From assembly GCA_946040935.1 (NCBI GenBank), contig CAMGCN010000073.1, forward strand, positions 1 through 6,066: a DNA stretch of 6,066 bases, in the 5' to 3' direction. The notes beneath the pieces are model-generated. The model was not told where the DNA came from. It ran no database searches and saw only the letters and a list, made by a program, of their open reading frames with translations. Shown here one piece after another: positions 1-6,066 of this stretch (position 1 is its first letter; every line of letters starts with the position of its first letter). Source of the stretch: an uncultured Clostridia bacterium (GTDB lineage: Bacteria; Bacillota; Clostridia; Oscillospirales; CAG-272). Position numbers and translations under genes: made by a program.

Positions 1-1306
1 CTCTCATGCAAGCGAGCTTGAGACTGTCAAGTATTTCATCGCCGTAGAAGAAGATGAAATAAAGCCCGACGGATATACGCCTTATTCTGAGTTAATAGCT
101 AACGGTAAAAGCCTGTTTGACGGCGGAATGAAGGATATTCTTACCGTCGAGCAAAAAATGGATGAAATGTGCGCGCTGTTATTCACATCCGGCACTACGG
201 GTACCAGTAAAGGAGTAATGCTCTCACAAAAAAATCTTGTTGCTGCTGCGAACGCATCGTGTGAAAGCGTTATATATGATAAAGATTACACGTTTCTGTC
301 TGTCCTTCCTATGAATCATTCATATGAAGTGACCTGCGGACACATTGCGCTTACTAATCTCGGCTGTACCGATTATCTGAACGACAGTCTTAAATATACA
401 CTCAAAAATCTTAAAACCGTTAAGCCTGATTCGCTCGTACTTGTTCCCCTTTTCCTTGAAACAATGTACAAGGCTATGTGGAAAGAAATCGACAAGAAAG
501 GTATGAGAAAAAAAGTTGAACTCGGCATGAAGGTCAGCAACGCTCTGCGCAAAGTAGGAATTGACATTCGCCGCAAGCTCTTCGGACAGATACTTGACGC
601 CTTCGGCGGACGTCTGTCACAGATTATTTGCGGCGGCGCTCCCTTGTCTTCGAGAATTGTAAAAGACTTTGAGTCTTTGGGAATTATGATTCACGAGGGT
701 TACGGAATTACCGAGTGTTCTCCGCTTCTTGCGGTAAACAGACCTTATGCTGTAAAGTACGGCTCTGTCGGCACTGCCGTTCCAAACTGCGTTGTGAAAA
801 TTGACAGTCCCGATGAAACAGGTACCGGAGAAATCGTTGCAAAGGGCGACAATATTATGCTCGGTTACTATAAAGATGAAGAGAGCACAAAGGAGGCCTT
901 TACCGAAGACGGTTGGTTCAAAACAGGAGATCTCGGACGTATTGATGAGGACGGATATATTTATATTACCGGCAGAAAGAAAAACCTAATAATTCTTTCC
1001 AACGGAAAGAATGTATATCCCGAGGAAATAGAAGAACACCTCTATGAAAGCAAATATATTTGCGAATGCGTTGTTATTGCACGCAAAAGTCCAGAAGCGG
1101 GTGAAATTATCACTGCTGTAATTTACCCTAATATGGAGCTTTTTGAAGATAAGAGCGACGAGGAGATATACAATACGGTGAAAGATGATGTTGACAGAAT
1201 CAACACAACTCTTCCCTCATTTAAGCAGGTACATCAAGTCGAAATTCGCAAAACCGAATTTGAAAAAACAACTACAAAAAAGATAAAAAGATTTATAATC
1301 AAGTGA
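1..1306 (+). CDS. AMP-forming acyl-CoA synthetase / acyl-ACP ligase family protein (5' partial)
   Basis: Member of the ANL adenylate-forming superfamily, closest in look to long-chain fatty acid-CoA ligases: it activates a carboxylate with ATP to an acyl-AMP and transfers it to a thiol. The reading frame is open from base 2, so the gene starts outside the window; the ATG at 128 is an internal Met just before the ATP-binding motif. Counting from that Met, I see the P-loop-like motif SGTTGTSKG (21-29), the adenine-binding/Mg motif YGITECSP (192-199), GWFKTGDLG (262-270) with the ribose-binding Asp268, the hinge region GRKKN...GKNVYPEEIE (282-302), and a C-terminal TTTKKIKR with the catalytic Lys at 385. 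About 434 residues are visible; roughly the first 110-130 are missing by comparison with the family. A carrier protein gene follows 7 bases downstream, which suggests the acceptor may be that carrier rather than CoA. Substrate cannot be read from sequence. Family certain, acceptor and chain length inferred. Confidence 0.93.
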   Translation, partial: SHASELETVKYFIAVEEDEIKPDGYTPYSELIANGKSLFDGGMKDILTVEQKMDEMCALLFTSGTTGTSKGVMLSQKNLVAAANASCESVIYDKDYTFLSVLPMNHSYEVTCGHIALTNLGCTDYLNDSLKYTLKNLKTVKPDSLVLVPLFLETMYKAMWKEIDKKGMRKKVELGMKVSNALRKVGIDIRRKLFGQILDAFGGRLSQIICGGAPLSSRIVKDFESLGIMIHEGYGITECSPLLAVNRPYAVKYGSVGTAVPNCVVKIDSPDETGTGEIVAKGDNIMLGYYKDEESTKEAFTEDGWFKTGDLGRIDEDGYIYITGRKKNLIILSNGKNVYPEEIEEHLYESKYICECVVIARKSPEAGEIITAVIYPNMELFEDKSDEEIYNTVKDDVDRINTTLPSFKQVHQVEIRKTEFEKTTTKKIKRFIIK

Positions 1307-1313
1307 GGATATC

Positions 1314-1547
1314 ATGAAAGAAAAAGTTCTTAACATAATCGCTGAATCAGCTAATATCGACGTTTCGGAAATTACTCCCGATATGGAGTTTGTTAAAGAT
1401 CTCGGTATTAATTCGGTAGAGTTTGCCGAACTCGTTTTTGAATGTGAAAATGAATTTAATGTTGAATTTGACGAGAAAAAGCTCAAAAAATTAATAAAGG
1501 TATCTGATTTATTTGACTATATTGACAGTTTAGGAATTACGGAGTAA
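1314..1547 (+). CDS. Acyl carrier protein (accessory type)
   Basis: A 77-residue acidic, helical protein of typical ACP length (about 75-85 residues). The phosphopantetheine attachment site is DLGINSVEFAEL (29-40) with the modified Ser34. The surrounding pattern, ITPDMEFVKDLG before and a FDEKKLKKL helix III region after, fits a four-helix ACP fold. The usual DSL triad reads NSV here, so this is less likely to be the housekeeping AcpP of fatty acid synthesis and more likely a dedicated carrier for its neighbour, the ligase that ends 7 bases upstream. It needs a phosphopantetheinyl transferase encoded elsewhere. Start at ATG 1314 is supported by GAGG (1305-1308), overlapping the ligase stop codon, with 5 bases of spacing. 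No fatty acid synthesis genes are seen next to it. Family confident; partnership with the ligase inferred from position. Confidence 0.93.
   Translation: MKEKVLNIIAESANIDVSEITPDMEFVKDLGINSVEFAELVFECENEFNVEFDEKKLKKLIKVSDLFDYIDSLGITE
1541..1544 (+). promoter_or_regulatory. Ribosome binding site inside the end of the ACP gene
   Basis: GGAG lies within the last two sense codons of the carrier protein gene and sits 10 bases before ATG 1555. It supports that start for the third gene and suggests translational coupling, since ribosomes ending on the carrier gene pass over the site. The spacing is slightly long. Confidence 0.55.
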
Positions 1548-1554
1548 TCTAATC

Positions 1555-2238
1555 ATGGAAAAAGGGATAACTTTTCTCCTTGTTACAGTTACAATATTCG
1601 TCGTTATCTATTTCACATATAAAATAATAAAAAATTTTAATTCACAAAAGATAATCGATGAGCTGTATGCTTCACGCAGACGTGATAAAATCTTTGTCAT
1701 GCGTGTGCTTGACGCCGCATACGGCAGAAACAAGGTTATAAAAAACCCCACATTTCCTGTAAGAACGAGAAACGGTTTTGCAAAAAGCGCGAAATGCGAC
1801 GTTATAATGGTATCCCGCGCAGGAATTACGGTAATTTCCATTCTGCCCTGCAAAGGCAAATTGAATAATCCTCTAAGCGAAGATTGGCAGGTACTCGATA
1901 AATACGGCAATGTATTTACCTATGAAAATCCTTTTTCTAAAAATCAATACGTAATTGAAGTTCTCAAAAGAATTTTACGTAACGACGGATTTATTAATAT
2001 CGCCTTTCATTCTCTTGTTGTTCTCTCTGACGGAAGCGCAGTTATACCGAGATATACTTACGGCGATATGTGTTCGGAGAAAAATATGCTTGACGAGATA
2101 CGTAATATCAACCTTGACAGACAATTAAAATTTGCCGAAGTGAAGGATGTGACTACTACTATTAAAAGAAGCATGATACTCGCACACAGAAACAAACAGC
2201 TCGCCTCGGCTGAAGAAGGACAAGATAAATCAAAATAA
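1555..2238 (+). CDS. Membrane-anchored NERD-like domain protein with degenerate active site
   Basis: A 227-residue protein. Residues 5-24 form one hydrophobic segment (ITFLLVTVTIFVVIYFTYK) followed by basic residues, so it is probably an N-terminal anchor with the rest in the cytosol. Residues about 44-160 resemble the NERD (nuclease-related) domain: a CDVIMVSRAGITVI strand pair (81-94), a CKG turn (99-101), Trp111, ENPFSKNQ (124-131) followed by an amphipathic helix, and a hydrophobic strand ending LVVLSDGS (154-161). In NERD proteins the site is formed by an early GE, an Asp, and E-x-K after the second strand. Here only Asp82 appears kept: the GE position reads DK (44-45), and the E-x-K position reads S-I-L (95-97). 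Nuclease activity is therefore unlikely; a structural or binding role is more plausible. The C-terminal tail is charged and low in complexity. It is the last gene of the ligase/ACP run. The domain call is by eye and moderate in confidence; the gene itself is secure. Confidence 0.75.
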   Translation: MEKGITFLLVTVTIFVVIYFTYKIIKNFNSQKIIDELYASRRRDKIFVMRVLDAAYGRNKVIKNPTFPVRTRNGFAKSAKCDVIMVSRAGITVISILPCKGKLNNPLSEDWQVLDKYGNVFTYENPFSKNQYVIEVLKRILRNDGFINIAFHSLVVLSDGSAVIPRYTYGDMCSEKNMLDEIRNINLDRQLKFAEVKDVTTTIKRSMILAHRNKQLASAEEGQDKSK

Positions 2239-2270
2239 AAAGACCTAACAAGGTCTTTTTTATTTTGTTT
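2237..2270. terminator. Bidirectional Rho-independent terminator between convergent genes
   Basis: A 10-bp stem AAAAAGACCT / AGGTCTTTTT (2237-2246 with 2251-2260) closes over the loop AACA. On the plus strand it runs into TTTTTTATTTTGTTTTT; on the minus strand the stem is followed by TTTTTATTTTGATTT. Both directions therefore have a good U-tract. It ends the ligase/ACP/NERD-like run from the left and ygiQ from the right. The stem touches both stop codons: TAA 2236-2238 and, on the other strand, TAA 2262-2260. Confidence 0.9.
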
Positions 2271-4146
2271 TTCTGTTACGGTTTGATTTAGAATGTGAAA
2301 TTCCTTTGTGATTGGAATTGATGTTATTTTTTTGAAAACCTGTTCCGCCCTTTCTCGGTTTAACAAGGCAATTTGGTGAAAACCCGATAAGGTCTTCCCT
2401 GTTGCACTTTTTCAGCGCTGCTATAACAATATCTTTGTTTTCAGGTTTGGAATATTGCAAAAGCGCACGCTGCATTTTCTTTTCCTCGTAGCTTTTCGGA
2501 ACATATACTTTTTTGCCGTCAATAGGATTTATTCCCGTATAGAACATGCAGGTTGACGCAGTTCCCGGTGTTGGATAGAAGTCCTGCACCTGCTCCGGCA
2601 TATAGCCCCAGCTTTTGAGGTATTGTGCGAGTTTTACCGCGTCTTTTAGGGTGGAACCGGGATGGCTGGACATAAGATACGGCACAATATACTGATTTTT
2701 ACCGTATTCATCACATAGGGAAAAGTATTTATCCTTAAAACGCTCATAGCAGGAAATATGCGGTTTTCCCATTTTGTCGAGGACATTGTCGGAACAATGC
2801 TCGGGCGCCACCTTTAACTGACCGCTGACATTGTCACGAACGAGCTTTCTGAAAAACTCATCGCTTTTATCTGCGAGCATATAGTCAAATCTGATACCGC
2901 TTCTGATAAAGACCTTTTTAACCCTTGGAAGCTTTTCTATGCTCTTTATCAGCTCTACATATTCGCTTTCGTCGGCAATGAGATTTTTACACGGTTTCGG
3001 CGAGAGACATTTTTTATCTTTACATACACCGTATTTTAGCTGTTTTTCGCAGGCAGGATATCTGAAATTCGCCGTAGGGCCTCCCACATCGTGTATATAT
3101 CCCTTAAAATCAGGCATTTGTGTAATAATCTCTGCTTCTTTTACACATGACTCTATACTGCGGGAACGTACTGTCCTTCCCTGATGAAAAGCGAGCGCAC
3201 AGAAGTTACACGCCCCGAAACATCCGCGGTTGTGAGTGATAGAAAAACGAACTTCTTCTATTGCAGGTACTCCTCCGTATTTCTCATATGAAGGATGGTA
3301 TCTTCTTGTATAAGGAAGCGAATAAACCTTGTCAAGCTCTTCCCTCTCGAGAGGCAGCATAGGAGGGTTTTGCACCAGCATTTTATTGTCATAATACTCT
3401 GTTATCGCTTTACCGCTTATAGCGTCCTGTTCTCTGTACTGAATTCCGAAGGCTTGAGCATATTTTTCCTTATCCGTTTTTAATTCGTCGTAGTCATAGC
3501 CCTTTATAAAGTCATAGTGAATAGTATCATCGCGGTCGGTAAGATAAACGGTACCGCGAACATCATGTATTTTTTTAATCGGTATTCCGCGTGAGAGCAG
3601 TTCAGCTAAGCGCAAAAGAATGTTCTCCCCCATACCGTAGGTGAGTATGTCGGCGCGTGAATCAACGAGTATGCTCCTGCGGACTTTATCGTCCCAATAA
3701 TCGTAATGTGCAAAACGCCGAAGTGAAGCTTCGAGTCCGCCTAAAATTATCGGCACATCGCCGTATGCCTCGCGTATTCGGTTACAATATACTATAACTG
3801 CACGGTCGGGCCGCTTCCCTGCTTTGCCGCCGGGTGAATAATAATCATACGAGCGTTTTTTCTTGCTGACTGTATAGTGTGCAACCATAGAGTCGATATT
3901 TCCCGACGTCACGAGAAAACCGAGACGCGGCCTGCCAAACTCCTTAAACGCGTCACAGCTTTTATAGTCCGGCTGTGAAAGTATAGCAACCCTATACCCG
4001 GCGTTTTCAAGCACTCGCGATATTATTGCAACGCCAAAAGACGGATGATCAACATAAGCGTCGCCCGTAACATATACAAAGTCAGGGGCATCCCATCCGC
4101 GATTTTCCATATCTTCTCTGTTAATAGGTAAAAAATCGTTATACAT
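2260..4146 (-). CDS. ygiQ: YgiQ family radical SAM protein (UPF0313)
   Basis: A 628-residue protein of the YgiQ family, whose reaction and substrate are not established to my knowledge. Residues 1 to about 290 are the YgiQ-type N-terminal domain, including the [10 protein letters not shown] signature (31-40) and the [19 protein letters not shown] block (134-152). The radical SAM core begins at about 298, with the 4Fe-4S ligands C309-x3-C313-x2-C316 in [12 protein letters not shown] second cysteine set (C366, C375, C380, C386) follows DVGGPTAN and precedes KNL; this cluster is conserved in the family and may hold an auxiliary metal or FeS site. VAPEHCSD (447-453) and [18 protein letters not shown] (521-538) are further family hallmarks. 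The C-terminal 34 residues are rich in Lys, Arg, Asn and Gly, probably flexible. The length is shorter than E. coli YgiQ (over 700 residues), with no visible truncation. The start at ATG 4146 has AGGA six bases upstream. It lies 44 bases after infB on the same strand. Confidence 0.95.
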   Translation of the reverse strand: MYNDFLPINREDMENRGWDAPDFVYVTGDAYVDHPSFGVAIISRVLENAGYRVAILSQPDYKSCDAFKEFGRPRLGFLVTSGNIDSMVAHYTVSKKKRSYDYYSPGGKAGKRPDRAVIVYCNRIREAYGDVPIILGGLEASLRRFAHYDYWDDKVRRSILVDSRADILTYGMGENILLRLAELLSRGIPIKKIHDVRGTVYLTDRDDTIHYDFIKGYDYDELKTDKEKYAQAFGIQYREQDAISGKAITEYYDNKMLVQNPPMLPLEREELDKVYSLPYTRRYHPSYEKYGGVPAIEEVRFSITHNRGCFGACNFCALAFHQGRTVRSRSIESCVKEAEIITQMPDFKGYIHDVGGPTANFRYPACEKQLKYGVCKDKKCLSPKPCKNLIADESEYVELIKSIEKLPRVKKVFIRSGIRFDYMLADKSDEFFRKLVRDNVSGQLKVAPEHCSDNVLDKMGKPHISCYERFKDKYFSLCDEYGKNQYIVPYLMSSHPGSTLKDAVKLAQYLKSWGYMPEQVQDFYPTPGTASTCMFYTGINPIDGKKVYVPKSYEEKKMQRALLQYSKPENKDIVIAALKKCNREDLIGFSPNCLVKPRKGGTGFQKNNINSNHKGISHSKSNRNRKTK

Positions 4147-4152
4147 TTTATT

Positions 4153-4156
4153 TCCT
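4153..4156 (-). promoter_or_regulatory. Ribosome binding site of ygiQ
   Basis: On the minus strand AGGA lies 6 bases before ATG 4146, which decides this start over the in-frame Met at residue 13. It begins 4 bases after the base of the intergenic hairpin, so a folded hairpin could influence ribosome access, though it does not itself contain the site. Confidence 0.7.
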
Positions 4157-4160
4157 AATA

Positions 4161-4189
4161 AATACGGGCGGATAAATTCCGCCCGTATT
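4161..4189. terminator. Hairpin in the infB-ygiQ gap: terminator or RNA processing/stability element
   Basis: Perfect inverted repeat AATACGGGCGG / CCGCCCGTATT (4161-4171 with 4179-4189), extended by one A-T pair to a 12-bp stem with the five-base loop TAAAT. In the direction of infB and ygiQ it is followed only by TATTAGGAAATAAA, a weak, broken U-tract, so it may be a leaky terminator that lowers ygiQ expression or a 3'-end stabiliser of the infB message. In the plus direction the trailing sequence CTTATTTTTCGTTTTC is richer in U, so it could also stop antisense transcripts coming from ygiQ. The stem is secure; the role is uncertain. Confidence 0.7.
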
Positions 4190-4190
4190 C

Positions 4191-6066
4191 TTATTTTTCG
4201 TTTTCTACAAGCTGATATGCCTCGAGAATATCTCCGACTTTAATATCGTTGAATTTATCAAGGCCAATTCCGCATTCATAACCCTGTGCAACTTCGCGCG
4301 CATCATCCTTAAAGCGTTTGAGAGATGAGATTTTGTCTTCAAAAATGACTATTCCGTCGCGTACTACACGAATCATGGCATTTCTCATAATTTTACCGTC
4401 AAGGACATATGAGCCGGCTATAGTACCGACGCCGGGAACATGAATTGTCTGACGAACCTCGCTGTGACCGAGTATCTCTTCATGATATGTCGGTGAGAGC
4501 ATACCCTTCATTGCGGCTTCTATCTGTTCGATACATTCGTAGATTATACGATATGTTCTGATTTCGACGCCTTGACGTTCAGCCGAGTCGGTCGCGCTCT
4601 TATCAGGTCTTACGTTAAATCCTATGATAATTGCATTTGACGCAGCGGCGAGCATTACGTCCCCTTCGGTGATACCGCCTACTGCCGCGTGAATTACTCT
4701 GACCTTAACTTCATCGTTTGAGAGCTTTTCAAGAGACTGTTTTACAGCTTCATAAGAGCCGACAACGTCAGCCTTGACTATAATATTAAGCTCTTTTACT
4801 CCGTCGTTAATCTGTGCAAACAAATCATCAAGCGACATTCTTGCGCCTGCAGTCTGCTGTTCCCTCTTTGCTTTTTCTTTTCTCTGATCGGCAAGCTCGC
4901 GCGCCATTTTTTCATCTTCAACAGCATTGAACTCATCACCCGAAACAGGAACTTCGGAAAGGCCTATTATCTCTACGGGAACGGAAGGACCTGCACTGCT
5001 TACTTTTTTGCAGGAGTGGTCGGTCATTGCTCTTACACGTCCGACAGCCGTACCTGCTATAACAATGTCACCTATTTTAAGAGTACCGTTCTGTACAAGT
5101 ATAGTTGCGACAGGACCTCTGCCTTTATCGAGTTTCGCCTCAATAACTATACCTTTTGCACGTCTGTTGGAGTTGGCCTTGAGTTCTTTCATCTCTGCTA
5201 CAAGAAGAATGTTCTCAAGCAAATTGTCAATGCCCATACCCGTAACAGCCGAAACAGGAACACAAATTACATCGCCGCCCCATTCTTCGGGTACAAGGTC
5301 GTATTTTGTGAGACTTTGTTTGATATTGTCAGGATTTGCTCCGACTTTATCCATTTTGTTAATAGCTACGATTATATCGACGCCTGCCGCTTTCGCGTGG
5401 TTTATCGCCTCCACCGTCTGTGGCATGATACCGTCATCAGCCGCGACAACAAGTACGGCAATATCCGTAGCCATAGCGCCGCGTGCTCTCATGGTAGTAA
5501 ATGCTTCGTGTCCGGGCGTATCGAGGAAGGTAATATCTTTTCCGCTGACATTAACTCTATACGCACCTATGTGCTGTGTAATACCGCCTGCTTCTCCCTC
5601 TGTGACATTTGTGTGCCTGATAGCGTCAAGAAGTGATGTTTTTCCGTGGTCGACGTGTCCCATGACGCAAACGACAGGCGCGCGCGGCTTGAGCTCATCT
5701 TCAGAGTCATCCTCTGTATCAAACAGCTTTTCCTCAATAGAAACGGGAACGGCTTTTGATATCTGTGCTCCCATTTCGTCGCAAATAAGGAAAGCGGTAT
5801 CGTAATCAATGTATTGATTAACATTTGCCATAACGCCGAGCATAATGAGCTTTTTAACGATTTCTCCTGCGTTAACTTTAAGCTGTGCGGCAAGATCGGA
5901 TACGGCTATTTCATCACCGGCAACAACATGAAGAACTTCTTTTTTTGCATTTTCAATCATCTGGGCTCTTCGTTGTTTCTGAGCGGCGATTGATTCTTTG
6001 TCACGGTTTTTATCGTTCTTCTGGGGCTTTTTGTGAATTTTACGTTTGCTCGTGGCGCCCGTGGTG
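4191..6066 (-). CDS. infB: Translation initiation factor IF-2 (5' partial)
   Basis: IF-2 is the translational GTPase that places initiator fMet-tRNA in the 30S P site and promotes 50S joining. The frame stays open from the ATG at 5960 to the window edge (35 more residues, Lys/Arg-rich, ending RRAQ before that Met), so the start and most of the variable N-terminal extension lie outside. Numbered from that Met: IF2_N domain about 8-66; acidic linker 75-92; GTPase domain with G1 GHVDHGKT (101-108), G2 [10 protein letters not shown] (125-134), G3 DTPGHEAF (147-154), G4 NKMD (201-204) and G5 SAV (237-239); beta-barrel domain II about 265-345; charged helix 348-368; domain III about 388-470; C-terminal fMet-tRNA-binding domain about 500-585 with [12 protein letters not shown] and [17 protein letters not shown]. 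All GTPase residues are intact, including His in G3. The stop is TAA at 4193-4191. Downstream is ygiQ rather than the usual rbfA. Internal start at 5960 is not proposed, as it lacks a convincing ribosome site. Confidence 0.98.
   Translation of the reverse strand, partial: TTGATSKRKIHKKPQKNDKNRDKESIAAQKQRRAQMIENAKKEVLHVVAGDEIAVSDLAAQLKVNAGEIVKKLIMLGVMANVNQYIDYDTAFLICDEMGAQISKAVPVSIEEKLFDTEDDSEDELKPRAPVVCVMGHVDHGKTSLLDAIRHTNVTEGEAGGITQHIGAYRVNVSGKDITFLDTPGHEAFTTMRARGAMATDIAVLVVAADDGIMPQTVEAINHAKAAGVDIIVAINKMDKVGANPDNIKQSLTKYDLVPEEWGGDVICVPVSAVTGMGIDNLLENILLVAEMKELKANSNRRAKGIVIEAKLDKGRGPVATILVQNGTLKIGDIVIAGTAVGRVRAMTDHSCKKVSSAGPSVPVEIIGLSEVPVSGDEFNAVEDEKMARELADQRKEKAKREQQTAGARMSLDDLFAQINDGVKELNIIVKADVVGSYEAVKQSLEKLSNDEVKVRVIHAAVGGITEGDVMLAAASNAIIIGFNVRPDKSATDSAERQGVEIRTYRIIYECIEQIEAAMKGMLSPTYHEEILGHSEVRQTIHVPGVGTIAGSYVLDGKIMRNAMIRVVRDGIVIFEDKISSLKRFKDDAREVAQGYECGIGLDKFNDIKVGDILEAYQLVENEK

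Noticed and set aside
128..130. ATG as the true start of the acyl ligase.
   Set aside because: The frame is open without a stop from base 2, the upstream 42 residues read like normal protein, and starting here would leave only 20 residues before the ATP-binding motif. The gene is cut by the window edge.
1217..1486. Minus-strand open frame opposite the ligase end and ACP.
   Set aside because: It is antisense to a clear ACP; its Ser/Phe-rich translation is the mirror of Glu/Lys-rich coding sequence.
2058..2366. Minus-strand open frame running across the convergent terminator.
   Set aside because: It crosses a strong terminator, overlaps the ends of two real genes in other frames, and has no recognisable content.
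4990..5014. Inverted repeat CCTGCA...TGCAGG with a run of six A on the infB sense strand, considered as a programmed frameshift signal.
   Set aside because: The run does not match an X-XXY-YYZ heptamer in the reading frame, the stem is only 6 bp with a 13-base loop that contains the run itself, and the frame continues normally through conserved IF-2 sequence.
5016..5636. Second plus-strand open frame (206 codons) opposite infB in another frame.
   Set aside because: Same reasoning: antisense to IF-2, no family motifs, and it overlaps another shadow frame.
4927..5805. Long open frame (292 codons) on the plus strand opposite infB.
   Set aside because: It is fully antisense to highly conserved IF-2 GTPase sequence. 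Its translation is Ser/Thr/Ile/Pro-rich without recognisable motifs and it has no plausible ribosome site. It is a codon-usage shadow.
5958..5960. ATG as the true start of IF-2 (or an internal alternative start).
   Set aside because: The frame continues upstream to the window edge with the basic, KQRRAQ-type sequence typical of the IF-2 N-terminal extension. Only a weak purine stretch precedes the Met.

Overview
The window carries five protein genes and almost no non-coding DNA. The coding style is moderately AT-rich. Protein sequences, short intergenic gaps and Shine-Dalgarno sites look like a Gram-positive anaerobe of the class Clostridia (Oscillospiraceae/Ruminococcaceae or a relative). 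That placement is inferred from the general look of the proteins, not from a marker gene search.

Left part (1-2238, plus strand): a tight three-gene run. It starts with the 3' three quarters or so of an AMP-forming acyl-CoA synthetase-type ligase, cut by the window edge. A 77-residue acyl carrier protein follows after 7 bases, then, after another 7 bases, a membrane-anchored protein whose cytosolic part resembles a NERD (nuclease-related) domain that has lost most catalytic residues. The ligase and the carrier protein plausibly work as a pair: the ligase activates a carboxylic acid as acyl-adenylate and passes it to CoA or directly to the phosphopantetheine arm of the carrier. What the third gene adds is unknown. 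The run ends in a strong bidirectional terminator squeezed between two convergent stop codons.

Right part (2260-6066, minus strand): ygiQ, a complete radical SAM protein of the YgiQ (UPF0313) family, lies downstream of infB (translation initiation factor IF-2), whose 5' end is outside the window. A 12-bp hairpin fills most of the 44-base gap between them, and no separate ygiQ promoter fits after it, so ygiQ most likely depends on transcription coming through infB. The usual infB neighbour rbfA is absent from this position.

There are no RNA genes, mobile elements, CRISPR arrays or long repeats that I can support, and no gene-free stretch longer than 50 bases. Most of the window is ordinary chromosomal core. 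The least ordinary item is the ligase / carrier protein / catalytically degenerate NERD-like membrane protein cluster.
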